From assembly GCA_022605955.1 (NCBI GenBank), contig JAKCOZ010000003.1, forward strand, positions 42,186,761-42,250,760: 64,000 nt of DNA, written 5' to 3'. The position numbers and the translations under genes were made by a program. The notes beneath the pieces were generated by a model that did not search any database, was not told where the DNA came from, and worked only from the letters and a program-made list of their open reading frames with translations. Positions 26,120 through 41,100 of this stretch are shown in pieces. The DNA comes from Rallus limicola. Lineage: Eukaryota > Chordata > Aves > Gruiformes > Rallidae. Position 1 is the first letter of the stretch, and each line of letters starts with the position of its first letter.

Positions 26120-29100
26120 CTTAATGAAAAAAAAAACAACCAAAAACAAGTCTTAACTCTAGTCCAGCATATATTACAATTTTGACACATCAGAGAGATA
26201 ATCAATATTATCACTGGAAGAAAGACAGTAAAGCGTATATGTTGGTTTCCTTGCCCTTTACAGCAGGAGAGGTATTGAGATGATGGTGTCAATTTTAAAA
26301 CAACTAGAACACACAGCTTTACAACCATGTCAGAAGTGGTAAGTATGCAATTAGGCTTTATAAAGCATTAAAATGCAGAAGCATTACAAGTGGAATAAAG
26401 TTCAGCTGTAACAGTGCATGCATCAGTGTGTAATTGCAAGGATAATATATTTTTTAATGTTACTGTGCCAGAGAAGACAATGATGATCTCAAAAGAAGCA
26501 GCAAAGATTATGATCTAGTAGCCTGAGTAACTCTGGCGGTTTAACTGTTTATATAGATGCACAAAGCCACTATTTATAATAAAGCTTAAAACTGATTATG
26601 ACCAGATAAATCATGGAGGTGCAAGTCACGATTACTGCTTTTTAGCCTCCATAATATAGCAGATTTCACCTGTGGTAAAAGGTTGTCCACAGGTATCCAA
26701 AGGGAAGTTTTTCATTTCATGAAAGGCCTGAAACATTTTCTTCTTGTGCTTTCTTCTATTTGGTATTATGTTGTTTAATTATCTTTGAAAGCACATTTCA
26801 AATCAATGATTTATATTGTAAGCTGCTAGAGAGAAAATTGGTGGAGGAATGGCAAAGTAAGGAAAGAAACACACATACAAACAAGATAACGGATATGTTT
26901 CAGATGGTGAAAAGGTTACGTATTTTTGCACTTAGGGGAATGTTTGTCACACAGAGCAGGTAAATCTTGTTTCAGGCAATATTTTGTACAACGTGATCAA
27001 ATGTTCCAGTGACTACTACAGACATTTTGCCTTCACACTAATACAAAAGCCTTTGAAACAGAAGTGCTGACTAAACAAAAAGTAAGACATCATTAAGTAC
27101 TTTGGTGCACAGTTGATCAGAATGGATAGCCAGCATCATTTACAAGATTTTAAAAAATGTGAGGTGACACTTAGGAAGGAAATATTCACAAAGATTCCTC
27201 ATGGGTTTGTCTTTCTTCCCTTCTCACTACCTTTACCACTACCAGGGCTATGATAAGGTATTTTAAAAACACGGCATATTTGAGCCCACCAAATCAAGGT
27301 AGGCATCTGGGAGCCAGCACACAACTTACAGATGGTGATGAACTGCCATAGTGACAAAAGCAAAGAATATTTTTGATTATGCTGTTGAACTGGTAACACT
27401 TGGAAAACATTACCTAGCAACAGAAGTTGCCATAATGCCTTGCATTATCTCAGACTATTAAAAACATGTCATCTCTACTCTCAGCATATAAAATCAGGAG
27501 ACATTCTGAAGAAGTGTGAATGGCTGGCCAAACCAGCAAAATATTGATATAACTTGTCAGAATATGCTTCCTTTCTTAAGGAAAAAAAATAGACAAAAGA
27601 GACTTCCTATTCACTAATACATGGACATTTCACCTCTCAGAGTCAAATACACTCAAGATTCATCTGGAATATAGAGACTACAATGATGTTAACAGCTCTG
27701 CATTTAAAAGATAAGTGAATAACAAAAAAAATTTCCCTCAAATAATGAGATTGTTAATATGAATGCTTTAGCATTTTAGAACAGAGGTTTTAACATTGAA
27801 TTGCTCAAAGTGACAAAGAGGTTTCTCTGCATGAAGTCAAGTTCTTGCTGGTATCTATCTCAGGCTTGAGCTCACTTGTCGATTTCAAAGAACGTAAGGG
27901 GTGAACTCTCAGTTGATGCTCCCTTAAAAGAGGAAAGATATAGTGTTTCTCTCCCTTATTTGCATATTTCATTAAACTTTTGACAAGTCTAGCCTGTCAA
28001 GTTAGATGAAAATCAGGCAAGATTTTTAAACCTTCTTGAGGACCGAGAAGATGAGGCTGTAGGAATGGGCAAGAAGCTCTACTTCTTGGAAGTTCACATA
28101 AAGATTCATTTGAGTTAGTCAGAAAGGGAGAAGGATGAATGCTAGGGTCAAATTACAGCTCCCTGGAATGTAGGTGGGTAATTGCTGATAAGGACAGGTC
28201 TGATCACCTTTCCTGCAGCCCTTTCTTCTCTCAAGAAAAGGGTAATTGCCATGCTTCTTCAAAAGTGTAAGGATTGTGTCGGTCTAAAAGACCTGGTTTT
28301 TCAGGTCCAGAAATATTCCAGGAGGGAAGGTGGCTGCTGGAGGCAATGCGAGTAGGTTCCTGTCCTCTCTGACTGCATGGTAGCCTCACTGATGCTTCTG
28401 AATTGATCACAACTGAGTTTTTACTTCAAGAACGCTCATCTCATGGCAAGATTTTTATTCTTGCTCTGTTTTTAAAATGTCTATGATATTTCAGTGGCTT
28501 AAGAGAATATTTAAGAAAGCTGGATTCCTTTTAGACTAAGTTTAATTGACTTCAATCAGGCTGCAACGAGGCTGCACGACAGCTAGAGACAGGCTGTCCT
28601 TGTTCAGTTTTTCTGAAGCAGGACACTGGTTACATTCACACCTCATGAAGAAGCTGGTCACTTGCAGGGGCTCTTTTCTCTCTGGACTAATGGCTGATAT
28701 CTTCAGAGCAGCAACAGCAAATGCCATACTGTCACTATTGTGGTAGCCTGTCACTCTGCTTCTGTGCATGAGCAAGAGCGAATTACAGCCCATAATATCC
28801 TGCTCACTTCAGTCACATTGTTCGTGAAGTGAGAGCACAAGAACCTTTCCATGTGGAACCCTTCCATCTTGAACCTAACCATCAAAGGCAGGGAAGCCAT
28901 AATTACCCCAGAACTCTTTCAGAAAGAGCCAGTATTTCTGGTGGCCTCCAGATAGGGCAGGGATCTGGACCCTGGCACGCTCTCAACAGGCTGGCAAACC
29001 TACCTACCTTTGAATTCTACTTTACCGAGCACACTGCACACTACCACCTACCTAATGAACTGCAAGGTAGCACACTGCCAGGGTCACACTGACAGGCAGA

Positions 29101-32100
29101 ACAAGGTATCTTTGAGACTGGTCTTATTCAGCATGTTTTGTGACCACATTTAGGAATCGGAGCTTGTATGTTGTACTGGGTGCATAGGCGAGGGATGAGC
29201 AGAAATTACTGCACTTACAGATGCATCATGCAGGTGATTTTCACCAGGTTAGGAGCCAGAAACTTTCACATTAAACTGGTACAGACAGCATTAAAAGTAC
29301 TATTCCCTTCAGTAAATACTAACAGCACACAAACCTTATGATAGCTCCAAGGCGTAGATCAAAGTTTTTCTGCACAATCTCAAGCAGTTCTTCTTCAGAT
29401 CTGTCTGATGTTCCATAATGAAACACTGAGATAGCCAGAGGATGACTCAGACCGATAGCATATGATAACTGTAAAACACATGCATACCACCCAAACACAG
29501 TTAAAACAGTCCTTCTTACTTTTTAAGAGAAAAAAAAGGCTTAAGTATCAGTGAAATGTTTTAAGCACATCTTTTCTGCTTAAAGAAAGCCAGGGAATAT
29601 GTTTTTGGGTTTCATCTTTTAGATTAGAAAATAATGTTTTATCAGACCTAAGTGACATCCCTCAAAATCACCTCAGATTCTGCCATTCTGCATCCTTCGG
29701 CCTCAGCGAGACACAAGGATTTCATGCCTTTCAGAATGAAGACTCTGAGATCTACAAATATTTCTGGGTTGTTTGAGGGTTTTTTTATGATGCAAAGAAA
29801 AGATTATCTAGGACAAGATGAGAAAAAGCTCCACGTTCCTAAAGCACTCACAGACTTGTTTTCCCAGACTGAGTTACTTCCATGCATTCCCTGGAACCTC
29901 ATCCAGTATTTCCATGTGCTTTCTAAAACACAGGTATCAGAAGTACGCAGAGTAACACAGGAAGTATTCCCTGTAATTTCACTTTGTTCAAAAGAGGACA
30001 GAGGTGCTCTACAGCTCCTTTTCTGACATCCAAGAATCATGTTAGCTTCTTTTCACCACAGCCCTGCACAGCAGAGTGCTGACAGGTTCTCCTGAAATGC
30101 ATTTGCTTTTATCATTCAGTCCCTTTCCAAAATACAGTCCTGCTACAATATAGGCTAACAGACACTTCATTTTCTTCCATCATGGTATATTTGAATGAAA
30201 AATATATTTTGCTTGAATGTCACTAGGCAACACAAACTGTTCTGTGGCTTTCACTGGTCTTCCTCATTGTGCTGCTTTCTACAGATTTCAGGAACAGTCC
30301 AATGGCTCAGTTCTATCTATATATTTCTTTGTAACCAAGAACTGATTTTTGATAGAAACTGCCTTAACCATGCCTATCTTTCCCTTAGCTAATTTTAAGA
30401 TCATGCCAAGTCTGTTTTTCATTTAACCAATAAGCTGACAAATTCTAATTTCGTCAACACTAAATAAAGCCTCCATGGTACTTGCAATAGCATACAGCTA
30501 ATTAGTCCACAGTTCTCTCCATTATCCCTTTTTCCCTTTCATGAAAAGTGTAGCTAACAGGGAAATAACATCCATAGCAGAGCCAGCATAATTGCCAACC
30601 TCAGGGGTGGGTGGCATGTAACACACAGACACTAGTGGGCTAAAACCACTTCTCTATTTCCACTTGATACATTTTTCCTTTTGTTCATCTTCAATCCAGC
30701 CTTCTATGTCTTGACAGGACATTTGCCATTCTGCTCTCCCATCCTCCTCTCTCCTCCCATTTACCTTCATTGCAAATATCTGACATCTCCATAGTTTGCT
30801 GTTCAGTCTTGCCTTGTCTGGAGTCAGGCCCAGGTGTTTAATGAGGGTCTTTGGGAATTACTGATATAACAACATCCCCACCTAACTCAAGAATTATGAC
30901 AGTGATGTATATGTTCAAAAATGCCACTCAACATGCACAGACAAATCAGAGGTTTGTCTTCTGCCCCCTCAGCAAAAAAAAGAAAATTTAAAAATCAACA
31001 ATTTGGTTGCCATCACCATTTGTGCTTTCCCAATCTCCCTTTTCCTTGAATAACTCCAAACTTTAATCTGGTATCAAACACACGGGCAACATCAAAAGCA
31101 AAGGGTCTTCTCCTAATTGGGATGTCTGGATACTTTGTCATCGATCATAGCCACAACCAGTGGGCCTCTCCTCTGATCTCTGGAGAAACTAGAGAGTTTT
31201 TAAAACACACTTGTGCAGCAAAACATCAGGCAGATCACTCCTACTTTTTACTGTAGCATTTTATTGCACTGGGTTAAAGTAACTACATAGAAGCTCCTCA
31301 GAATAAGTACATGCATAAACTAGTACTGCAAACCTCAATTGTTTACCATTCACACTGGGTTCATGTTTAATGGTGAAACTGTCCAGGGGTCAATAAAACA
31401 CCTCTTTTGACTTTGTAGACTTAGCAAACCCAAACGTTGTAGGCAAGGAAGTGTATTTTCTTGGAGCATATAATAATGATGAAAGTTCTTTGTTTTAAAC
31501 TCTCAAAAACAACTGAATTTTGCTTTTAGCACACCTCAAACCATAGTAGTAAACTAGGACAATGCAGTAGATATCTTATGATAGCTTTAAGGTAATTTTA
31601 AATACAGTTTAAAATGGTTTAAGTTACAACTTATATGACCATATGGTACAGCTGGTTGCACAACTATGTCTAGACACTGCTAACGTAACTGTCTGTGGTG
31701 TGCTGTCCAGCCCAGGTTGGAGTGCTGGCTGGGAATGCATGTGTAGTGCAGAGGATCGCTAGAGCAGCTGGAGTAAAGGGACAGATGATGCAAACAAGTA
31801 TCTAGATCAGGGATGGCAAGAGTTAGGAAAAAGAATTGCTGAGAACAGAGTCCTTTTTTCAGGACCATCATGGCCTGTGTCTTTGGCTTCCCTCACAGGG
31901 TTCCTTAACAATGCAGGTCCAAGAGGAATTTCGTACAGTCCCATTCTAAAGTAAGAAATGCTTTTCTGAAACTGGAGCAGGGCTGTGATGGTAGTATATA
32001 TTCTGAGAGGCTGGCCTCCCATGAGAAGGAATTTCTGCTACGACATTTTTCTTTCATGGTTGGTCTTACCTGGATTAAAACTCTTCTACAGAGACCAGCT

Positions 32101-35100
32101 TTCACCAGAGATTTTGCAATCCAGCGGGCTGCATATGCTGCAGAACGATCAACTTTGGAGGGATCTTTTCCAGAGAATGCACCCCCACCATGGGCTCCCC
32201 AGCCTCCATAGGTATCCACAATGATTTTCCTGCCAGTCAGTCCAGCATCACTCTGCAGGACAAACAGTTGAACACATGCATGAGACACAGCAGTTTGCCC
32301 AACCCCACATGAGGTTATTTGGTGGAGCTTCGTTTTGTTCTTGCTGCATGGAGGACTCATTGCTCACAGTGTTCGCCTCCACATGCAACTGTTTAATGAA
32401 TGAGGTCTACATGACTGGAGTATTTTTCAGAGATATACTAAGGCACTGTGCTGCAGTCACTTTTGAAGACTGGTAAGAGTGTGGTACAACTGTAAACAAC
32501 AGAAAAAGTTGTGCTCCCTTCAAGTTAGCAATCATGGAATACTGTCTCTGGATTACTGACCAAGACTTCTCTCAGTAAAACTTGATGGAGGCCAAGAATT
32601 TAGAGCAATAAAATCCCTCCTGAAGAGCAGATAGCATATGGCCTAGAAGGTTAACAAACTTCACTTTCATACAGAAACTAAAGGGGAAGCAAGGACTTCA
32701 CAGAGCTGCAGCTTCATGCTGCCAGCACAAGAATACTGAGAAATTCTAGCTGATTTCACCTTAATCATCCACTAAGTGGCACAAGGACCACTTGGTACTA
32801 CTCATTCTTCTGCCTGCCTGCCTATCCCCCCCTGTAATGGAGTCCCACTCTCTTGCATGGACTTTTATCTGCCTCCTACAAATTGATGAGCTGATCCGAT
32901 TTGTTCAATCAGCAGAGAATTACTGCCGTTCTGTCAGATTAGCAAAACTGGTGACTGCAAGATGATAAATGAACTCCAGAGGACTGAGAAACTCCATCCT
33001 GAAAGAGGGTGCACTGCATTGATCCACTAATTTTAAATCCCAAAATCAGTAATACTGGAGTAAAGCTGACATTTATTCCTCAATGAAAGTGGTGTCCCTA
33101 CATCATCCCAGCATGACTGTGAGCACACCTTGTTTTGATACTTCACTGAAATCTTTGTACAACTTGTTTTTTATATTTTTTTTGACAAAACTAGACCGTT
33201 GTGTGTAATAATTTTCTTTCCAGTTTCATAGCAATGACCTGCTTACCTAGTACCAGCGCCTGGAAAGCAGAATACCTGTTAAATTCTAATGATTATTGAG
33301 ACTAGTGTTGTTTAACCTGGCAAGCTGCTAAAGCAACAACACAGCTGTTCACTCACTTCCCCCCACAGTGGGAGGAGAGAGAGAATAAAAAAGAAATTTA
33401 AATCTCAAGGGTTGAAATAAAGGCAGTTAAATAGGGCAGAAAAGAGAAATAATAATAATAACAACAATGACAACAGCAACAACATGGTATATCATATAAT
33501 AATAGAAAAAGAATGAGAAAATAATACATAAAATAAGTGATGCAAAGCACAATCACCCACCTCCTGAGATAATGCTCAGCTAGTTCTTCAGCCACCCCAC
33601 ATCCCATCCCACTCCCCAGTTATATGCTGAGCATGACATTGTATGGTTCAGAATATCCCTTTGGCCAGTTTGGGTCACCTGTCTTGGCTGTGTCAACTCC
33701 CAGCTTCCTGGGTACCCTCCACCCTCTCACTGACAGACCAGTATGACAAACTGAAAAGTACCTGACTGCTTGGCAACAACTAAAAACATCAGTGTGTTAT
33801 CAACATTATTCTTGTCCTAAATCCAAAACACAGCACGATACCAGATGCTAGGAAAACAATTAAATATCCCTGTCAAAACCAGGACAGACACTTAACACAT
33901 TAAGGTCCCTTGAAATTTATACAGCTTTCTGAGTAACTCCATCATAGAAGATTAGACCTGTGGCTATTTCTGGGTTCAACTCTCACTGTGAAAGTGAAGA
34001 GAAACTTCCAGTTAGGCATTTTAGTGTATAAATTTAAGGCTGGTTTTTGGTCATTTAAAATACTTTCTGTAAAAAAGACAAAGATCCAAAAATCCATACA
34101 TTTCGTTGTCCAAGCAGGTACAGCTTCAATTTAGATACCAGCTGTCCAGTAGGAAAACTCCAACAGAAATAACTGAAGCTTCCTTAAAAATATATAGACT
34201 TTCTTGGTTAAAGGCATACCAGTTTGTTGTACTTTTGTTCAATAGAATGTATTTTTCAATAGAAGCATGTGGCAAAATAGAATCCAAGTCTGTGTAGGCT
34301 GTCCTCTTTCAAGGTACCATACCTTAGGACCACCTTCTACAAACTTTTCACTTGGAAGGAGATGATAAATTGTGCCCTCATCGAGATACTTCTCTGGAAT
34401 TACTTCTTTAACAACTTTCTCCATTAGTTCCTTCTGTATTTGTTGTAGAGGTATGTCTGGGGCATGATGTACTGAAATTACAAGTGTGTGCACTCTGATG
34501 GGTTCCACTGCACCATTGATCTCCTTGTATTCCATTGTGACCTAGAGAGAAAAAAAAAGCACAGTGAACACTCAAGGCCATGAGCACCACATTGAAAAAT
34601 TAAAATGAACCTCACTTATTTTCTGCAGCAAAAATTAAACAGATGAAGGGAAATTATGAAAAATTATGGATGGTTGCCTATGCACTGTAAGAACCAAAAT
34701 AAAAATACAGAAAGTACAGAAACACCACTACCAAAAGAGTTGGCTAAAGGATATTACATTTATCAGCACAGATATAAGCAATATAACAGGAAGAAAACTT
34801 CAGAAGCCTAGTGTTTTACTGGCAGATGTTAAAATTATTCACAGGTTGGCATGTTAACGTAACTTCAAGTAGTTAAATACCAAAGTAAAGCCAAAATAGC
34901 TTTTGGAAGATCCTGATAAAATGGGCAACTCTAGATCATGATGTGATGGGCTGTTTCCTTTGCTACCTTTTGCATGGCTTTTATGTACATGCTGGCATTT
35001 CTCCAAACTTACCATTGGCTTTCTTACAGACTTAGAAGACCTCTCTACATTCTTGCCCTTCAAAAATGCTTGGATAGACAAATCATAAAGAAAACAGTGT

Positions 35101-38100
35101 TTTCACATATTCTATGTACTGCTAACAAAAGGTTGGGAGGCAATCCATGTTACATTGCAACAACTGCAGCAGTATAACTGTGCAGCTCATCCTCACTAAG
35201 CAACAGAAATTAAGACTAAAACACCTTGCTGACTTGGGAGTCCTGTACATATGCCTTCCCTTTCCTCTCCTGGAGATAGCCTGGAAGATAGATAATTTAC
35301 AGCCTTGAGACTGCCAAAGTGCATCACTCTTACAGTAGGTTCAGTGACTCACCCACTCAGCTCTGCAGCACAGCTCTCAGTGGCTCTGACCACTCATCAG
35401 ATATACTACATATGAGGTTTTAATCCATAACAGCCTTGTTTTAACTGAGAAACCATTGCACTGTCCCCATTCACACTTCTGGAATGCTGATACTTATTCA
35501 GAAAAACCAAACAGCTTATTGTCACTAATTTGTTAAACTTTTTAATCTCCGGGGAAAAGCTGCAAAATACAAGTGTTCTTTAGAAGAAGCCTGCTCAGGC
35601 ACTGATAGAACAGTTTAAACAGACTATGTGCACTACATCCAAATGTACTATATGAATCTTACAGCACCTGGGAACATGAAAATGACAGTACCATTTTAGC
35701 GAACATGAATTGTGATGTAATAGCAGACAGGGTAAATTATTTCTACTGTGTATTCATTTCTGCTGTTTCTCACCCTACAGTTTATGCATCTGTGTTACAA
35801 ACCTGTGTTTTCCCATCTGGTCTAACCCAGGGCCACATTCCGTTCCGTTCCAGAGCCTTTATTCTTGCAGTCAGTTTGTGTGCCAGGAGGACTGTTAAGG
35901 GCATGCATTCTTCAGTTTCATCAGTGGCATAGCCAAACATCAAACCCTGTATTGAGAAAGAGGGAACTGCATTGAAAAAGTAGTCAGCCACTTGTTTCCA
36001 TCTTCTCTTTCCATTAACACCCTGGTCTTTGCCACATAGTCCTTGAAAACCACACAAGGCTAGAAAGCAACAGCAGCAACTCGTAGGTTGAATACTCTTT
36101 GTCATATAAGTAGCCTGAAATAACATTTATGTATCTGCATCCACAAGAATCAGAGACACAGCAGGGACTGGTTCTCAAGAATGATTCTTCTTCAAGCTTC
36201 TGTAAGGATCCACTGCAAAGGTTTAATAGAAAATAAAAGCTCATAAAGACTGCTCAGTCTTCTCCCCACACATGACAACTGAAATAGCAGAGCATTTGAT
36301 GACTAAGAATAAAAAAAGGCTACTCAAAGGCCAGAATCTGACAGCTATTGATAGATAGAGATTTGTACACCTTAATTTTAGCTCTATCCAGTAAGACCAC
36401 TCAATAAGGGAAAAGCTACTGCAAATAATGGAGGCTGCATTGCTTTTTTTAAGAGAGTGGACAGTGTTTAGCTGCAGAGTCTTACAGCTTTTAAGGAAGG
36501 GCTTTGGCCCAACACAATTTTAACTGCTTGTGGATAAATTGAGTAAGTGCCTGGAATTAAGTCCCATTACCTGATCCCCTGCTCCAATGTCATCGTCACT
36601 CTTGCCATGGGAGACAGCATCCTTGATCTCTTTACACTGTTGTTCTAAAGCCACTAAAACTGTGCAAGTCTTATAATCCAGTCCTAGTGAAGGGAATTTT
36701 GTAAAATTAGGTTATACATTCTTGAGAGTCCACAAATTGCTAGATAACCTTTTAGTCATTATTTAGTTATCTTGAGCAAAATTTTAAAATAATCATGTAA
36801 ACTTCCAAAGGTTTTTTAACTGCTAATAGAAGCAGACAATTGGGACATTTATATAACAGTGTCAGTATGTGAGCACATTAGTGGTATGAGTTGAAACTTG
36901 AGCTCTTGAAACAGAGAGGATAAGTACAAGCTACTCCACCAAAGCTTGTTACATTGCTTATGATGACTGGATTTCAAACTATTTAGGTATTAAAGCTGGA
37001 AGAGGAGAGTGGAAAATGTTACCAAAAACAGGTATTCAGTTTTTCTTGCAGTAGGTTCAATAAAATTAGAGAGAAAAAACTTACAGGAAGATTGAAAGGG
37101 AGTAGTAATGTTAGGGGTTCAACAGCTGAAAGGAAGCTACTGTGGGAAATAACATTAAGAATACATAAAGAATCTCCTTGAGTGTGAACTTCAAGTTTCA
37201 TTGGCATATGTACCTCAAGGACAAGAAACATTAGTGTTAAAGCTTTCTCTGTAGAAACCTGCAGATGCAACCACCTTATGACATTTGTGCAAACACTACT
37301 TCAGCATCAGAGAAGCAAAAGGTACCTGGCACTGTAAGGAATAAGCCTTTTTCAAGTATTCCAACTTAAAATAGCTCCTTCAATGCCAAGGAGTAAAAAA
37401 TGCCTATCAACATCTGTGCAGTTTTCCCTTAGGCTTAGATACAAATTTAATTTTATTTTCTGGAAGATCATAAAAATGTAACTTTGCTCACACACAGAAC
37501 AGACACAAGAATGAACATGTGAAGGATCTCACTCACCTTTGGAAGAGTCATCATACCCTATCCTCTTAAGGGTCTTTCTTACAATTTGTTGGTAATCTAC
37601 TATAGCTCGAGATGTGATCTCTCCACAAAGCAAAATCATTCCGGTTTTTGCTACACATTCTGAAAGAAGAAGATAAACCATCAGCATTTCACTGCTACTA
37701 CTTTACAGTTAAACAGGGAGATCCTGAAGATCATTCTATGAACAAAGAATCACTCAGAGGAAACTTCGTGTAAAGCTCTAGCATAGATTCGGGTCTGTTT
37801 GCAACCACTGCTCAGCTGTTATAAACATTACAGTGCCTTCATGGGGGAGCTAATCTTACCCAATTGTCCTACCTCCGCAGTGGCCAGCAGCAAATGTTTA
37901 TAAGAACAGATCACGTATACAATGCTACTTCTGCAAATACTTCCCTGGTCTCCAACAATTTCAGCTCAGGATCTTCCTGAAGCCAAAGGGACTTCATATA
38001 TTAACACACTGCATTGCCAATTTTTGGTACATCTTTGTTACAGTAATTCACACAGTTCACATCTAGGGGATCCTGGACAAAGAAGCAATTCAACTTCATC

Positions 38101-41100
38101 ACAAAGTTTGTGCACAATCATTTCAACTTTTATTTTATTGTTTGTTTCAAGTATCCACCTGGCCTCCAAACTCTTCTGTTTTGTGTTAATACATACAGCA
38201 AATAATCATGAAAATTCACCACATCAGTCAAACCTTTCAGCTGTATAGCTCTATCTCATACGTAGCTAAATCCACTCTTTTTCAGAGTGAGGAGGCCTAG
38301 GCTATTTACTGAGAGATGCTGTGATTGTATTCATTAGCTTTTGGGGATGGGGAAAGAAAAAGAGATTGCACACAGTATTTAAGAGAGGCAACCATGGATT
38401 TATATGACTTAATGCTGTTCTCAGTTCACTCTTTGTTCCTTTCCCAGCAAGCGTTAACTGTCAGCTTGGGTTTTTATTGCTACTGAGCACCAAAACCTTT
38501 TCACAGAAATATGTCTATTACAACCCCAGAATCTCTCTTCTTGCAGTGAAGCAAATGTTACTTTCTATATATGGACACACAATTGCTCCCTTCCCCCTTG
38601 CATTAGCATACATTAGCTAAATTTCATCCAGCACTTACAATATTAAGTCATCATCTCATTTAAATAACTTTGTTTGATTAAATATTGCAGGCAGAAATAT
38701 GCTATAAAATTACACAAGTGTGGACTGCAGCATCACATAAAGATAATCAACCTAGATTTAATTGGCATCCTAGTTTAGATATTCCAGACAAACAGTTGAG
38801 AACCTGGTACAGGGCAACTTTCTCTGTCTGCAAGCAGAATTGGTCTATACTGAACTACTAAGCTACATCCTAGCTGTCACAGTATCTCTGAATTACCCTG
38901 TGGACACACTGAGAGTCCATATTAATACAGTAGCCCTAAATGTATAGAATACATCAACCCCAGTCAGTGATATCACCTGAGTGCATGGTATCCTTCATGG
39001 GTACCATTATTTTCACTCTCAGCCTTGAGCCCCCACTCTACTGACCAGATGTGCTCTTCCTGTCTGCTACACCCTAGCAGACCACCTACATACATGAGGC
39101 ATGTATGGTGCTGTGAGTCCAGCACTGGAGGAAAAGACCTTATATTACAGGTGTGTCAAGGTTTTACCCCAGGCAGCAGCTAAGCTCCACACAGCCACTT
39201 GTTCACACCCCCTGGGCAGGATGGAGAAGAGAATCAGAAGACTGCAAGTGAGAAAACTTGTGGGTTGAGATAAAGAAAGTTTAATAAGTAAAGCAAAAGG
39301 ATTTATTCACAGCTTCCCACGGGCAGGCAGGTGTTCAGCCATCTCCAGGAGAGCAGGGCTCCATCATATGTAACAGTTACTTAGGAAGACAAAAACCATT
39401 ACTCTGAACACTGTCCCCTTCTCTATCCCCATCCCCCAACTGACCAAAGGGTATTCCATGTGATGCATGACATCTGACCAAAGGGTATTCCATGCTATGT
39501 GATGTCATGCATCACATGGAATACCCTTTGGTCAGTTGGGGTCAGCTGTCCTGGCTGTGTCCCTTCCCAACTCCCTGTGCACTCCCAGCTACTCGCTGGT
39601 GGGGCGGGAAGCAGAAAAGGCCTTGGCACTGTGTAAGTGCTGCTCAACAGTAACAAAAACATCCCCATGTTATCAATCAACACTGTTTTCAGCACAAAAC
39701 CAAGACACAGCCCCATATAGTTTCCTTCTTTCCTACGAAGAAAATTTTCTTGGCTAAAACTAGGACAAGGTGTGAGGCAGAGAGGAACATCTCTCAGCTT
39801 TTCCAGTGTGGCCACTATGAAAAGGAGAACTATCTCTGGAAGAACACTAAGTTGAAGAACTGGAGCTTAGAGAGATGGAAGAATAAGGCTGCAGTCACCA
39901 CCAACAGTCCCTACAAACTCTCCAAGGCCCATTACAGCCGTCAAAGCTTGATGGTTATGCAAGACTTCATGGCACAACGATGCTTTTTTAGTATCACAAT
40001 AAGAAAGATTCATCTTGCTACAATTCAGCCAAAAGAAGACACAGCTCAGGAGCTGCCCTATAGCTGCAACTTATAAGTGAGCCCAAACAGCACCCTCATC
40101 TGCTCTACCCAAGAGAAAGCTACTATATAAGGTTTCAGGTTTCACTGGGGGGTGATTTATCTATATATAGTGTATATAGATATATAGGGTGATATATCTA
40201 TCATTATGTGTGTCTGTATATATATATGTGTGTGTGATTTATTTATAGATACATACAGATATATATATTCTATATGTATAGTGAGCAGTCTAGATACCTT
40301 TTTTCCCAACAGATTAAAGCCATCAGAGATTTATCTAAGCAAACATGTCATATCACCATCTTCCTTTTCTGTAAGACCAACTGATAGTGGCTTTCACTTA
40401 TGACACATTTTTCAGTCCTTGTCATTTTTGCAGCATTTCTCTGTTACCATCTCCAGCTTTTCAGCAGTTTTGGAAGCATAACTGCCTGCAATACTAAAAT
40501 ACATGCTTCATGAAGTCTAATACATATGCTAAACCCTGCCTCTGTATCTTCTCACTACTCACATCTGTGCATCAAGGATCACATGTGATTTTTCAGACAA
40601 AGCATCATATTAGGCCACTGTATTTGTGGGAACCAGGTCATCCTTTGGGCTGTAGCTATGGCCTTGATAGTGTGTTCTAACAAAATGTCTACATTCAGAG
40701 AGCTCTTTAGAAACATCACCCTTTCTGTGTCCATTCCCCACTGGCACCCTAACTCATTTCAATTTGCTATGTTCTTAGCCTCTGGAAGACTTCTTGTTCC
40801 TAGTGTCAATGTCCATGTGGAATACAGGATCATTATAACAGAAAGTCACAAGAAAAAAGCAAGCCACTTTGATCAGAATCACAATCAATAAGCTGTGCAC
40901 TTAACTTCCTGTGAGCCAAGGGCATCACTCTGCTTCTGTAAGGGCTCAGTAAATATCTATTTAGCACTCTGGCATTTTAAGTTTTATTAACATATGTTAC
41001 TCACTCCATGAAGAAGTGCATATTGAAATATATCTTTGCCCAATTCTCTTCTTCCCATAATTTTCTTAGATTCTTCATTATCATTAGCCCTGTCAACCAT

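Noticed and set aside
29652..30026. 124-codon plus-strand frame in MAT intron 7
   Set aside because: No homology recognised and antisense to the MAT gene without supporting signals.
39495..39815. 106-codon minus-strand open frame
   Set aside because: It lies mostly within the solo LTR and crosses the fold-back repeat; not a gene.
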